This document shows, one piece after another, positions 48,201 to 60,900 of a DNA stretch of 64,000 nt. Source of the DNA: Xylogone sp. PMI_703 (lineage: Eukaryota > Ascomycota > Leotiomycetes); assembly GCA_021399445.1 (NCBI GenBank), contig JAJTUQ010000006.1, forward strand, positions 496,001 through 560,000, read 5' to 3'. Made by a program: the position numbers and the translations under genes. How positions within the stretch are numbered: the first letter of the stretch is position 1; each line of letters opens with the position of its first letter. Below the pieces are notes generated by a model. It was not told the origin of the DNA. It saw only the letters and a list, made by a program, of their open reading frames with translations, and ran no database searches.

Positions 48201-48635
48201 GCCGCCCGAGACTTCGGAGTTGATATAAGGCCCCGGTCTTGCAATGAGATAGATCCCCGCCTGGCTGGCCGCACTGAAGAATTGGTCTAGCGCAAATACT
48301 CCATCGACTCGGATATGTCCTTGTTCTCCTTCAAGCAAGGCCCAATCAACGTAAAAGGATGCCCCCGAGTAGCCTAATGCGCGGATTTTTTGAAACACGT
48401 CGAGCCAGAGTCCGGGCGAGGGCAAGCGGAAGGGGTGGAACTCGCCTGAGAGAAATATAACACGCTCCCCATGTACGAAGAGGGAGTATTGATCCCATGT
48501 TACAATGTCTTGTAGCAGATTAGCATTCTGTCTCGGTTCTGCGGTATATCGAGGAATGCAAAGAGCGAAAGGTAAGAAAGAGGATAAGTGGGTGAAGAGT
48601 ATTAGTAATGAATAGATATACCCCATCCCAGCCAT
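45266..48635 (-). CDS. Secreted beta-galactosidase, GH35 (LacA type)
   Basis: Five exons (48635-47792, 47719-47590, 47511-47403, 47325-45543, 45483-45266) give 1,027 aa, the usual length for fungal LacA enzymes (about 1,000). A signal peptide occupies about residues 1-26. The GH35 barrel shows [20 protein letters not shown], then [20 protein letters not shown], the acid/base Glu199 in QPENEYT and the nucleophile Glu316 in SISEFQGG. Downstream are [37 protein letters not shown], and the C-terminal jelly-roll domains ending in [21 protein letters not shown]. The last intron (45484-45542) has a GTATGT donor and is needed for that final block. It releases terminal beta-galactosyl residues from plant polysaccharides such as galactan side chains. 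It is divergent from the rhamnosidase-type gene. Confidence 0.88.
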
Positions 48636-50056
48636 GTTGAAGGTTGGCCGTCAAATACCAACACTGCTACAGAGCATAGTAAAATGGGCATATTTATGTT
48701 ATCTATATCGGAGGAGCCGTATTTCGTTGGGGCTATTCAGTACCTTTTGTAGGTCTTCCTGTGAATATCTACATGCCACCTTTGGAAGGTATTTGCAAAA
48801 GACAAATTATTCTAGTTTATGATGGAACTTTCCCAACAACGAGGAATCTTCACTCTATCGCTCTATCATCAATGGGACTTCATATGCGCACCAATACCTT
48901 CAAGGAACGATCCGAACTCCAACCTTCCCCGCGTTTTCAGGGCTGCAGCGCTACTTTAAGTGGAAGATCTGTGTATATTACTAAGCATAGCTCCTTTCTT
49001 CGAGGGCGAGGTACCCTCTCTGTCCACAGCGAGCTGCCCTGCTGTCCCAGTATTTAATGCCGACCCGGCATGGCCGGGATCTTCTCATGATGTAGGGTTA
49101 TTTGGCCGAGTGCGAGTGCGAGTGCGGCTGCGAATCCGAGTCCGAGTACGATTGTGGAGATATAGGCCGCCTTCAAGTTTGATACTTCTGCGGAGCTAGC
49201 AGAGGACCCTCTGAGAGGTTACAGAGGCTTCGGACTATGATATCTCAGGTACTAAGTAAAAATATTAGCGAGGTTCTAAAATAATGGCTTAGTATAGCGG
49301 ATTGAGAGCGTGGCATTTCCACAAAATCGAATTTTGGTGGCTGTTGCAGGCGGAAGAGAACCAACAAGTATTAAGAATAACCCATCAATGTGATCGGAGA
49401 GCAATACCCCGACAAAGACGAATGCAGTGATTCTTATTCGTATAGTCTAATGCAATGCAGCCGGGAATATCAGCCATCACTATGGGGCCGGCCAACAGAT
49501 CTCAGGGGCTCTCATTTGAGCCCATGATCTAGAATATCTGGGGGGCTAGATACCCCGATAATTGCCACGTAGGACTCGGTACCTGGCTTCAATATCTCGC
49601 CGTCCTGCGGGGTAATGTGGAGAATAACTTTGTCTGTACAAAGTGCTCACTGTTAATCTGCTTACTGCCGTCTCCATGCCTTGAGGTACCGGCGGGTGAG
49701 GTCGCAACATGTGCCTTGCATTGGCAAGGTATGACAGGTACACTGAGTTTGTGGACATTGGGTCATACAAGGTACCCATTGCAAGTATTTCTTAGCTCAT
49801 TATACTATGGCTCTTTTCATACAATGATATCCGTCACCCTGTGGAATCTATGCTACCAGATACACCGAAACCTACCTAGCTTTGCAGCGAGATTCGGCGG
49901 ATCACCCGCCGAGCAGTATTTATCTACTGTGAAGTAAAATTGTGTGTATAGTTGATATGTCGTCGATATCCATTTATGAGCACCCTTAGAAGGGTAATCT
50001 CTCTCCAACCGAAAGGGGGTCCATAAGACGGATTGGAAAGGGATTGAAGCACCAAA
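48636..50056. promoter_or_regulatory. Divergent promoter region of two secreted glycosidases
   Basis: The 1.4 kb between the start codons of the GH35 and GH106-like genes has no coding gene. It should contain both promoters; I see no single motif I can name with confidence. Confidence 0.45.
49106..49153. repeat. Short degenerate hexamer repeat (CGAGTG type)
   Basis: About eight tandem, partly degenerate copies of CGAGTG/CGAGTC-like hexamers in the divergent glycosidase promoter region. Confidence 0.5.
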
Positions 50057-53000
50057 ATGCCTATATTACTCGTATGAATTTAGAAAAGGGCACCTTAGTC
50101 CTGCACAAATAGTTTATTTTCCTAACTGATAATGTATAGCTTTCCACAATCATTGCATTGTTTGCAAATTTTGCTCAATGTCTCCCGAAAAATCACACCG
50201 ACGCTCAAGTCAATGCGGCAATTGACGCTGGGACATTTTTAAATCCATCTGTCAATATGCGCCCCCGATATAGATACTGGTAAGGCCCAATCACTTCGAT
50301 CCATTGTCACTAGCTCATCGAGCGATTAGGATCCCGGATGCTAGCATAGACCCTGACAAGTTAGCGGATGACATCCATAGCATTGGTCAAATTGGTGCTG
50401 GCGGGATTGAATTTTTGCCATTCTATCTATATGGCGGAGAAGCTGGGACGGACTCTCCGGACTGGAGCATCTATGGATATGGTCAGAATCTTCAATGACC
50501 TAATCATGAAAGCTCTGCTCACATCTAGCAATAGGACTACCTGATTACAACAAGATTCTGAAAACTGCTCTAGAAGCAACACGAGACAGTGGTTTGATTA
50601 TGGACCTATGTTTCGGCCCTCAAAGTGGACAAGGTGTCCCAGCAGAAATCGGAAACCCAGGTCTAGCCTGGCAAGTGGTAAGAGAAATTCGTTTCTTTAC
50701 GCTATCAATCTAAAAAATGCTGATATTATAGACATCATACAACGCAACCGTTCAAGCAGGTTCTAGTTTTGACGGAGTTATCCCTGGCTTCGGCTCCGGA
50801 ATCCTGCAATCTGTTGTAACCGCACGTCTCATAAACTCTACCCAGCACAGCGACCCAGCAGCTTCCGGTGGTGTCACCGAATATATGATTACCTATTATG
50901 CAGCTTCTACGCTTACTGAGGTTACTAGCATGGTTCAACAGAACGGTCATCTAAAGGTTGATTTTCAATCTGATCCTTCCGATGCAACATACGTCATCAT
51001 TGCTTCTTATTCCTCTCAAAGCTACAATCGTGCTTGCACTCCGGGAGTGAATCCGCAGAATTTCCTCCAGAATGGATCCTTTGCCGTCGATCATTTTAGC
51101 ACTGTTGGAGCTAAAGTCACCACGGACTTTCTTGAACAGTATGTGCTGGTTAACGGGGTTAAAGAATTACTTGAGGAGGTTGGAAATTATGGTAAGGTCC
51201 CGAAACTTCTTGCCCACTATCTCTCGCCTCATCGTTACTAATTACGTACAGTGTGGGAGGACTCGATCGAGATATTCGAAACAGCATATTGGTCGCCAGA
51301 TCTACCTGCTGTTTTCGAGCAAATGCACGAATATTCCATTTCCAAATACATTCCATTACTCGCTATACCAAACGGTGCAAGCTTCGTTAAGCTCATTGAG
51401 GTATGGTATCGCAGTGATGAAGCTGATACTGGACAAAGATATATCGATGACTTTAGGGAGACACTTACCTACATGTATTCCCGGTACATGTCACATTTCG
51501 TAGACTGGGCTCACGATTATTTAAATCTGCAGTATTCCTGCCAACCAGATGGCGTTCCGATAGATAGACAGACAAGTTCAACTGTCCCAGATGCTCCAGA
51601 GGGAGAAACGCTTGGTGTAAGTTTACTAATCTTCATTCGGGCGAGCCACTGAAGTCGAAAATAGTTTAATAATAATATCGATATATACAAAACGCTTGCA
51701 GGGCCAGCAAACCTTGCAGGTAGAAGAATTATATCTTGCGAACTAGGTGCAAACACAACCAATATGGCCTATCAAACGACGCTCACCGATCTAGTCGACC
51801 AAAGCAACCATGCATTCGCGGGTGGCTCCAACCAAATGGTAATACATGGAGCAACATATTCTCATGATTACTATAAGACTCTATGGCCAGGATATACTAG
51901 TGTAGGTCACATGAAATTCTAACTGTTTTCATGCTTGAGATATCTAAGTTATATACAGTTTTCATTTCGAGTTAGTGAAGAGCATTCTCGGTGCCAACCA
52001 GCATGGGAGGTCGGCTACCCAGAGGTAATGGATTGGATGGCTAGAACACAATACATTCTTCAAACCGGAACACCAAAGAGAGATATCGTTTTTGTGAATA
52101 AGGTACGTTACGCAAGTCCTGAGTCTAAATCTTAACCTTCGCTCATATTTGGTCTAGCTACCTATGACGGGGGATCGTGTTCAAGGACCCGTATCAGATA
52201 TTCTTCCCGCTGGTAACATCCTAATCCTTCGATTATTATCCATTTACTTGCTAATACTAATGTAAAAAAGGTTACTCTTACGAGTATCTTTCGCCAGACA
52301 ACCTTGCAGCTCCTGAGGCAAGTGTCAACAAGAAAGTTCTTGCTATTGATGGGCCAGCATATAAAGCTATGGTCATCATGTCAAATGCTACACTTACTTC
52401 AAATGGGATTCTGGCAGTTTATAGTGCCGCCAAAGACGGTCTACCGGTAATTTTCTACGGAGGTATTCCTGCATCTCTTTTCGGGACAACCAATAGCTCC
52501 ACCTCAAATGCTATGCAATCAGTATTAAGAGAAATCCAACTCCTGAAAAATGTTCAAGTTATCGAGTCCGGTACCTTGTCAAAAGCGTTGAAATCCGCTG
52601 GGGTAACTCCCTCCGCACAGATCTCTAGCAATGGAAGTTGGTGGACGAATTGGCGACAAGATCCAGCCACCGAAATCGATTACGTCTACGTTTACAATGA
52701 GAGCCCAGTATATAGTGAAGGCTCCATCAATTTTGCTACCAAAGGAATCCCATACCTCTTCGATTCATGGACTGGGGAACGGTCTCCAGTCTTGAACTAC
52801 ACACGGCATCCGTCGAGTATTGAACTCGCAATCAAGCTGGCTGGGAGACAAACAATAATTCTAGCATTCTCTCCGACTCCTCTTGCAGATGTAGATCTTC
52901 CGGATGTGTATTTCATACAAACGCCCGATTCAATTATTGGCTTCTCACACTCCAAAGATGATGGCCTGATTGCGAAGACCACATCCTTTGTCACGGAGCG

Positions 53001-53580
53001 CAACAGTATACCACTCGTCACATCCGATCACCACAGACATGCAATCAATGCACCTGATGTGCCGTCTTCATTTACGCTTGGAAATTATAAATTAACCGTC
53101 GAGCATTGGGATGCCCCTTCGAATCTCTCAGATGCTGACGCGCCGGCAAATAAATACAACACCACTCTCACACTACCCTCACTTCTTCCTTGGACTCAAA
53201 TCCCTGGATTGCTGAATACCTCAGGAATCGGATACTATAGTACATCTTTCTCCTGGCCTCCTCCTGGAGGAAACATGTCTCTAGGAGCTATTATTGACTT
53301 TGGGTCAATCATCCAATCAGTTCGTGTCAGCATTAATGGGAAGCCATTACCAACATTGGACCATGCGTGGGCAAGGACGGATATAACTAAATTTTTGAAA
53401 GCTGGAGAGAACACTATAGAGGCGAAGGTTGCAACGAACATGCTGAACGGGTTGAGACCAATTTGGTCTCAGATGATGACAAGTGGAGGCCTGAATACCA
53501 CTCCATTACCAAGTCCTATGGATATGGGATTGGTGGACGAAGTTGTTGTGACGCCTTATGCGAAAGTGGTGATAAAATGA
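50057..53580 (+). CDS. Secreted GH106-like alpha-L-rhamnosidase-type protein
   Basis: Ten exons give 993 aa: 50057-50071, 50140-50279, 50330-50481, 50535-50677, 50732-51191, 51252-51614, 51702-51901, 51959-52102, 52158-52212 and 52271-53580. The first exon is only 15 nt; joined to the second it makes a clean signal peptide (MPILLLSTIIALFANFAQC). The mature start has RPRYRYWIPDASIDPDKLAD and IGAGGIEFLPFYLYG, matching the opening of GH106-type catalytic barrels. Further blocks are RRIISCELGA, FSEEHSRCQPAWEVGY-like text after exon 8, GIPYLFDSWTG and a C-terminal galactose-binding-like domain (ISINGKPLPTL-like, GENTIEAKVATNML). It probably cleaves alpha-L-rhamnosyl linkages outside the cell. Family placement is from memory of motif style; catalytic residues were not assigned. 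Paired head-to-head with a beta-galactosidase. Confidence 0.72.
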
Positions 53581-54980
53581 TATGTTATGTTAGATATCTG
53601 GATTAGAAGGCAGCTATTACCGAGAGATTCATGTAGGTAATCGCTCTCCTGAAATTTTAAAGCATCGTTGCCTATTAATCGAAGAATTTGAGTGCTACGG
53701 TCTAAAGATATCATGAGGTAGTGATATGTACAGCTAGATTACTCACATACGTCTAGAAAAGAGCTGAACTAAGGTAGGATAGAGGTTATCAGTGGTTCTT
53801 TGGTAAGTATATGACAAGTGCCATAGTGGGCTTTCTAAGCTCAACTGAGCAATATCGAATTCTTAGATTCATAATGCTAGTGCTAGGCAATCCACACGGT
53901 AGGACTAAAATGTTCACCACCAAGATTATGAAGTGGACTGGGAGTAGGGTTGTATTACTAATGGAATAATCTTTGACCTAACCGTTGCATCTCTCCTATC
54001 TGTGATTATGTAGCCACGCAATTTGCACGACAACTAAGGAACTAAACTTCTCACGCTTTCGAAGATTGGCATCATTGCACCTTCCTTAGGCATAACGAAT
54101 AAGTCATTAAAGTGAATTTGTAGGCGGGGAGAGAAGTACGTTAAGATGATTAGGTACATATTCGACTCTGCCTTACTGTCCGTAACCTGTCACTACAGAG
54201 TACATAACTTGCACGAGAACAAGAGGTAAGGCGTTTTGTCCGGTTTCCGTTAGCTCTATTGGCCGACTCTTCCTTGGAGTGCGTTGACCTGCATGGTGAT
54301 GGAGTGAGCCTTACTCTCTGCCTGCAGCTCCCTGGCGAAGATCTGGCAAGCTGAGCCCGGTTCAGGCACCAATTACTCTTACACGGCCACTGCTTCAAGC
54401 GAGAAGACTTTGGCCATTTTCGAGTCGTTATATAGTAATATCCCATAGTATGTGCGCTACGACCTCGGATGTTGTGCATGGCGAGGGTGTGCGTAGCGAG
54501 GGTGGCAATTGAGAGAAAACTGAATCCTACCATTTATTTCGCGCCAATCCTCACTTCTACGTGCACGCCAAGCTGTCGGAATAGATATACTCCTATACGG
54601 CTATAGATAAAATATCTAGCGTAAAGGGGATATGATCTCTTCCTAAACGGCTGAAAATCGCGGTGATGGCGTGGCTACGCGGAATACTATTCTCTTAGAA
54701 TTCCCTGCACGAGCACTCTTTAGATTCTAGGTCAACTATATATACGTTCCCATTCAACTACCTAACCAAACCTTCCAATTCCAACCGCATCACTACTATC
54801 TTTGTACAAGCAAGGAGTCGATGCTCTTTCAACTTCCCTCTGGCCCAAGGTGTCTATCTTTTAGCTTCGTGTGCGTTGGTGGCCAGCTCAAGACGCCTCA
54901 ACTTATTGTGCATGATTCTACTCTAGAGGGCATCAAGGAGTTGGGCATCTCTCTGGGGGGTTTAAATGGTTGTTTCAAGG
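53581..54980. other. 1.4-kb convergent intergenic region
   Basis: 3' flanks of the GH106-like and HET genes. A minus-strand frame at 54150-54533 begins with a signal-peptide-like stretch (MVGFSFLSIATLATHTLA), but the rest is basic and unstructured and I could not find a convincing splice model, so no gene is called. Confidence 0.45.
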
Positions 54981-57722
54981 TCAAACGAGAATAATATCGA
55001 GTACTTTTGCACCTTTATATTTCACGGCTTCTCCATGCATGATCCCATGAACATATGCTTCCCCGACAAACCGGAATTTATTCTTGGCACCATCGACGCG
55101 TCTGATAACGTAAGGCACTGAGCCTCCTGCAAGAAGACATACAAAGTCGCCAATCTTGAGCGACTTAGATCCAGCCCCAAGAGCCCGGTTTTGTCTAGTC
55201 CGAAAGAGCTTGCGTCCGCGCATAATTTGTGAGGAGCGAACAAACCAGAGCCCTTTTCGCGATTCCTGTAAATCAGTTTCGTTCTGCCAAATAAGGTCCA
55301 TGGGATCATCCATCTTTGGCATAAACCGTGCCAATATATGTTCTCTATCTTCAACAGGGATACAGGCAAGTTTTGGGTCAATTGTAGACTTGTAGACGAC
55401 CTTATTAAGGAGAACATTCCACCCGTATTTGGTGAATCCTTCGAACTCGCTCGTTGCAAGAGTTTTCAAGCATCGAAGTTTCTCGGATTGTTTCGCAGGC
55501 GATTGGTCCTTTCCAGCCTTAAAGAAATCCATTCGGATATTATCAATAAGGCTGTCGACGAAAGCATATCCCGCCTCAAGTGGAGCAGGATGTTCACCTT
55601 CCCAATTGTCTGCTATCAACGTACGCCACAGAACTTCAAGGAAGGTTTGTATTCTAGGCCGCGAACCAACAGGAATTGTGGTCTCCGCTACAGATGAGGA
55701 TCCAGTCTCACTGTTTGGACCCGCCTTGTCCGGTTCTATTTGAGAATTTTTAAGACTAGTTTCAATCGACATGTGGAAGTTTCTGATCATCATACCTTGT
55801 GACGAATTAACACTTATTAAATATCCCTCTGCAATACTCACAGGAATGTTGTTGTCTTCACTTTCCGCATCAGACAACTTTCTGGCGTGTCCTAGGACGT
55901 CATCCCAATGGATATGCGGCAGATCAGACAGTAGATTCATGATGCCCATGAGGTCATCGGAATTCCTGAATTCTGCCTCGTCTACTACGATATCATACAC
56001 TATTCCTTGGAGACTCAGGGCTACCGGTGGCTGCGAGAAAAGTGGAGTAGCGAAGTCAAGGTTGGCAGCTGCAAAGAATGGTGATTCTCCAGCGGGGTTG
56101 TCGTTTGTCCGATTGACAAAGGCGACTGAGAGTTGGTTTGCCAAGGGCATTACAGTGAGATCGGGCACCCATGAAGGGAGGTTCTTCACACCAGTCTGGG
56201 CTAAATCTTGCACATGTCCGAGGAAGTTGAGATTCTTTGCAGATTGCAACTGGAACCATGCTGCCTCCATAAATACCACCTCAACAGGTTTATTGTAGTC
56301 TGGGATTATCCTGAACGAATTCTGCTCAGCTCCAGGATCTTCCTTAGGAAGCAATCCACAAAGCGCGTATACCTTATCTCTGGGTTCCGTAGCCGACGAG
56401 CACCGGAAAAACTGCATCAAATCTGTGAAGTCAAGCGGCTTTTGGTATGGTGTTACTGTCCCTGATTTTGCGATTATAAGGCCGCTGCGAATTTCGGACA
56501 TGCCCATAATAGATCTTGCAGGGTTGAACCTTAAGTTCATGACTCTGTCAATCTCATACATGCAAGGCTTGGTTTTTGGCCCCGGACCAAGCACTTCTCT
56601 GGTTTCGATATCGACAAACACGGAGCCAAACCGGCCTTCCATGTGAGAGTCGGCGTAAGCTGCAATGTTTGTGAACCACGTACTCCGCTGTAGAATTCTG
56701 CAACTCAATGAGACCATAGGCCAATCTATGATGAGCAACCCGCTCATGATGCATATTCGACGAGCAAGGGCGAGTTCCTGAATGATCCACGCTCTTCTGA
56801 ACCAATTCCGGCTGAGAAATGCATAAACTGACAGCCACTCATCTTCCTTGAACTGGCGAAGGCCGTGTGATTTTAGCTCCCGAAAATAGAGACGTACTTG
56901 GCTTTGTTGTTTCATTAAATGTATGGCCTCCCCGGGGGACCTGATCTGAGAAATCTCCCGAAGAACTTCAACTCCTGGTCGAGTGAAGGAGTCATCTCTG
57001 CCGAGCCAGACTATAGTAATCTGAGCCGTGCTATAAATATGGCTCATGATAGCAACCTGAGCATTCCGCTCAGCAATGTCACTTTGATTAATACATATGG
57101 AATCGATCCAAATATACTCTCCACGGGGTCTATTAACAATCTCCTCGAATGAAGAATCACTAGGACCTTGGCGCATAGCGAGGAGAGCATCGTGTAAATT
57201 GGTCGTAATTTTCAGCAGCTTTCCGTTGCAAACAATCTCTCGAAGCTGCTCAAACGTCTTCGCGCCGTCTTTCGCTTTCTCTTCATCCTCATAGACGGTG
57301 ATCGGGTTTCCCCAAGTATATGATAGCGCGTCAAATTCTGGCTCCTCGTCGAGGTTGACCGTCTTGATTATGCAATGAATAGGCTCTGTATCCATCCAAA
57401 ACGGCGACGGGTACTTGACTTTTGGCCGTGGAAGTATGTGCACGATACGGATATGCTTGTTTGACGGAAGAGGAAGGTACTCGTAGGACATTTCGATAGG
57501 CTCCTCGCCAGGAAGGGATAAAGCTGCCATCCTAGCCGCAATATCGACTGAGCCGCAGTCAGACATTATCACTTTCTCGAATTTCCTAATTGCAGGTGGA
57601 ACAGAAGCAGAAATCTCAGTTTGTTGGTCTTGCGCTTTTAGAAAAACTTTTGCTTCATCAGCTGCATTGACTGGCCCTTTGCCTCCAGAGAGAAATAATC
57701 GTGAGCTGCGGCTGAAGTACAT
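54981..57722 (-). CDS. HET-domain (heterokaryon incompatibility) protein
   Basis: Intact single-exon gene of 913 aa (an internal Met at 53 is an alternative start). The HET domain spans about residues 130-330: FDALSYTWGNP, then KITTNLHDALLAMR, the core YIWIDSICINQSDIAERNAQ, YSTAQITIVWLGRDD and SRNWFRRAWIIQELALARR. The remaining 580 residues follow the common fungal architecture: EPRDKVYALCGLLP, NLPSWVPDLTV, and near the end GDFVCLLAGGSVPYVIRRV and FRFVGEAYVHGIMHGEA, as expected. HET proteins trigger regulated cell death after non-self recognition in hyphal fusion; whether this one has such a role is not shown. It lies 207 bp from the broken NACHT-ankyrin gene on the same strand and, unlike it, has no lesions. 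Confidence 0.88.
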   Translation of the reverse strand: MYFSRSSRLFLSGGKGPVNAADEAKVFLKAQDQQTEISASVPPAIRKFEKVIMSDCGSVDIAARMAALSLPGEEPIEMSYEYLPLPSNKHIRIVHILPRPKVKYPSPFWMDTEPIHCIIKTVNLDEEPEFDALSYTWGNPITVYEDEEKAKDGAKTFEQLREIVCNGKLLKITTNLHDALLAMRQGPSDSSFEEIVNRPRGEYIWIDSICINQSDIAERNAQVAIMSHIYSTAQITIVWLGRDDSFTRPGVEVLREISQIRSPGEAIHLMKQQSQVRLYFRELKSHGLRQFKEDEWLSVYAFLSRNWFRRAWIIQELALARRICIMSGLLIIDWPMVSLSCRILQRSTWFTNIAAYADSHMEGRFGSVFVDIETREVLGPGPKTKPCMYEIDRVMNLRFNPARSIMGMSEIRSGLIIAKSGTVTPYQKPLDFTDLMQFFRCSSATEPRDKVYALCGLLPKEDPGAEQNSFRIIPDYNKPVEVVFMEAAWFQLQSAKNLNFLGHVQDLAQTGVKNLPSWVPDLTVMPLANQLSVAFVNRTNDNPAGESPFFAAANLDFATPLFSQPPVALSLQGIVYDIVVDEAEFRNSDDLMGIMNLLSDLPHIHWDDVLGHARKLSDAESEDNNIPVSIAEGYLISVNSSQGMMIRNFHMSIETSLKNSQIEPDKAGPNSETGSSSVAETTIPVGSRPRIQTFLEVLWRTLIADNWEGEHPAPLEAGYAFVDSLIDNIRMDFFKAGKDQSPAKQSEKLRCLKTLATSEFEGFTKYGWNVLLNKVVYKSTIDPKLACIPVEDREHILARFMPKMDDPMDLIWQNETDLQESRKGLWFVRSSQIMRGRKLFRTRQNRALGAGSKSLKIGDFVCLLAGGSVPYVIRRVDGAKNKFRFVGEAYVHGIMHGEAVKYKGAKVLDIILV

Positions 57723-57929
57723 TAAAGCACTAAGCCGATTCTAAATATAGATCAACTCGCCTTTACTGACCTTTACTCACCCCAAACCGTTACCTTTCCA
57801 AATAGAGACGGATTTTCTTCAAGTCGGGATTGGCGTGTGATAATCAGCTGTTATCTGCATAAAAGAATAACAGATGTACTGCTGGAACAATGTTCTTGCA
57901 TCATATATTTTACGATACATAGATGTTGT

Positions 57930-60900
57930 CTAAGAACTCCTATCCTCCTGTGCAAACATGGCCAAAATCCCCTCCTTCCCACAAGCTGCTGCAACATCAA
58001 GCGCAGATGCACCGCTTTTATTCTCCTTATTCGGATTAACCCCGTACGCCATCAGCTTCTTAAACAGCCATTCTCCATCGCCGTTACTCTCACACCCCTC
58101 CTGCCTAGAAGCTACCGCGTGTAGCAGCGTATCTCCCTCATTATTCACCGCCAACACATCGTGACTTTCAAACATCTTGCTAACATCCTTCTCTGCGGGT
58201 GCGTCAACAGTCAAGTAGCTGTGGCAATGTTTAACTTCCTTGACATATGGGAATAGCGGTGTATTTCCTAGTTGGTCACGCCCATTGCGCTCACAACCAC
58301 TGTCAACGAATTGTTCATATAGACCACTAAATACGGCGATATAATCGGTTTTATCGTCCGACTCATAGATTCGTTGCCGGAACTCAGAGCCGTCAGCAGG
58401 GGAGTGTAGCATGAGCGAAGGGGCGAGAAGATGCAGTGGTGATTCCCCGTTTGGGCCGGTGATGAGAGGGTCTGCTCCAGCTGATAATAAGGCTTGAGTG
58501 AACTTCAGCTGACTCTTGAAATGATGTTTAAGAGCATAGTACAGCGGACAGAGCCCTGCATCGTTTTTAACGGATGGAGAAGCACCTTTTTCTAAGAGCA
58601 TAGTGACGGTTTTGAAAAGGTCAGCTTGAACAGCCAGGTGGAGGGGAGTAGAACCTGCGACGTCTACTACGTGAATGTCCGCGCCAGCGAGGATCAATCC
58701 ACAGGGTGTAGACTCATCTTCTATTCCTCGCCAGGAGGGTTCGATAGGAGAGCATGCTGCAAGTAGAGGTGTACGATGTTGAGAATCTCTGATTTCAAGA
58801 TCGACCCCATCTTCAGGATAGGTTTTATGAGACCGTGATGATATACAATTTCATGAACAGTGGTTTTGCCATCCTGGAGCTCCAGGAGTGGATTAGCTCC
58901 TCGCTGAAGAAGGATGGCCATAGTTTCTTCTCGGTTGCACCTTCTGTCCGTTTCTCTATGTCGAAGTGAAAGACCACCCACGAAGGCGGCGGATAGAAGA
59001 GGGGTTTCTACCTTTGGACCGTTACTGTACCTTTTTGGCTCATCTGGACGATAGATAGTATTGACATCTCCGCCAGCATTGAGTATTGCTACAGTAGCTT
59101 CAGGATCTTCGCTTCCAATGGCTTTAAATATTGCGGGAACTCTGCCAAGATTGATATTCGCGCTGGCGTTAAGAAGCTTCTGTAACAGTTTTTGACCCCG
59201 TCTGGATTCCAAACATGCGGTAAGAGGTGTCGAACTACCGTCAAGAGATAGAGCGTTGATATTTGCGCCATGTCGGAGCAATACCTCTAACGTTTCATCT
59301 CGCCAGAAGCCACATCCCCAAGAGCCACTCTTTGCCCCGTTCAACGCGCACTGTAGGACTGTGTTTCCGTCTCCATCTCTCATTTCAAGGTCCGCACCTG
59401 CCTTACATAAAGACTCGAGTGCTGAGATATTCCACCACCGATTACCCGTCGCAAGAATATGGGCAGTGGCGTAAGATGGTATTGGGGTTCCCGTAGATCT
59501 ACGCCGCTCATCGTCAACTTCCTGGTAAAGACTGCTTGCATCAACACCTAGCTCGATCAACAGGTCGATCATCTGAATATTTGATAGCACTCTGCTTGTT
59601 GCCACATGGAGTAACGAGGGCGAAAAGACATTCAGATCCTTAACGTGAGAGGCAACAATTTTCATCATCGATATGAGAACCAAAATGTGCAACCATATGC
59701 ACGGAAGTTAATGCTCCAGGAACAAGAGCTGTTGGATCGACTCCAGCCTTCAAGAGAGCTTCTAAAAGAGACTCGTTTCTCAGGACAATAGCAGTTTGTA
59801 GAAGTGTATAGGCGTCGGCATCTTCAATGTTGATGCCATCAACAATTTTACCAGCATGTGCGTTTCTAATAAAATACCATTGATCTAATAAGGGAACTTC
59901 CGCGTTATTTCTCTGTTCAAGAGGCAAAAGCACATTCACCACGTCTTCATTGTCGAGAAAAGCTACTGTATCGTATGGAGTTTGCCTTGACTTATCACAC
60001 GCTGTTGGGTCCGCACCAGCTGACAGAAGTAAACGGACAACATCTTGAGTCATACGAGCTTCCTTCTACTGGCGAATGGCTATGCTCAAGTTCCGGTTAG
60101 TTTTACGGAAAGAATTTCCCAATCTCGTGTCCATATATGGAGATAAGCCTAACATTCCAGGTGAAACATCACTCTAGCTAATGACCTTTTCGAATTGGCG
60201 CAGTTTTCTGATGTTGACCGTGTCAATTTGATGCTCTGCAGCTAAGTGTAGGGGGGACAGAGCTTGCTTATCATTGGCATTGGGGGTTGCTCCAGATTGC
60301 AAGAGGTAGTAGACACATTCGGAGTTGCCTGAAAGGACAGCATAGTGTAAAGCGGTACGGCCAGCCTCATCTCCTTGATTGATCGTCCAAGATTTCTCTT
60401 TATATAATCGACAGAGGAGGCCAACAACATTGCTATGAGCGGCGCTGGCCGCAAAATGTAAAGGAGTGCGACAGTCATCAGCTTGAGCTTGTATATCTAC
60501 GCCAGCTTGCACGAGTTTACGCGTGATAGTGTCTGATGTCGAAGCCGCGATATGAATGGCCATAACTCCTTCATTATCCCGTGCATGCAAGTCAAGTCCT
60601 AACTTTGGTTGCAATAGAAAATCAACCAGTTCGGGAATATCTTTATTTGTATTGATCCTAGAGCCCGAAATGGTGGCCTTGTGCAAAGCCGTTTGCCCGC
60701 GATGGTTGGATGTGTTCGCTACACCTCCAAACTCGAGAATCAAGTTCAGTCTAATCTTCAAGGTTTTAAAATGAACACAGGATTCAACTGCATCCATAAA
60801 GGGGGTATTCCCCTCTAAGTCGGTACTATTGATGTCTGCACCTGTTGTGATCAGGGATTGCATGACATTTGAGGCCGTTTTTCTATCCTCCGGCCCGTGG

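Noticed and set aside
54150..54533. Possible small secreted protein
   Set aside because: The first 18 residues look like a signal peptide, but the rest is basic and unstructured, and the only splice model that restores a plausible tail needs a 32-bp intron, too short to trust.
55771..56298. Plus-strand 175-aa frame
   Set aside because: Antisense shadow of the intact HET gene.
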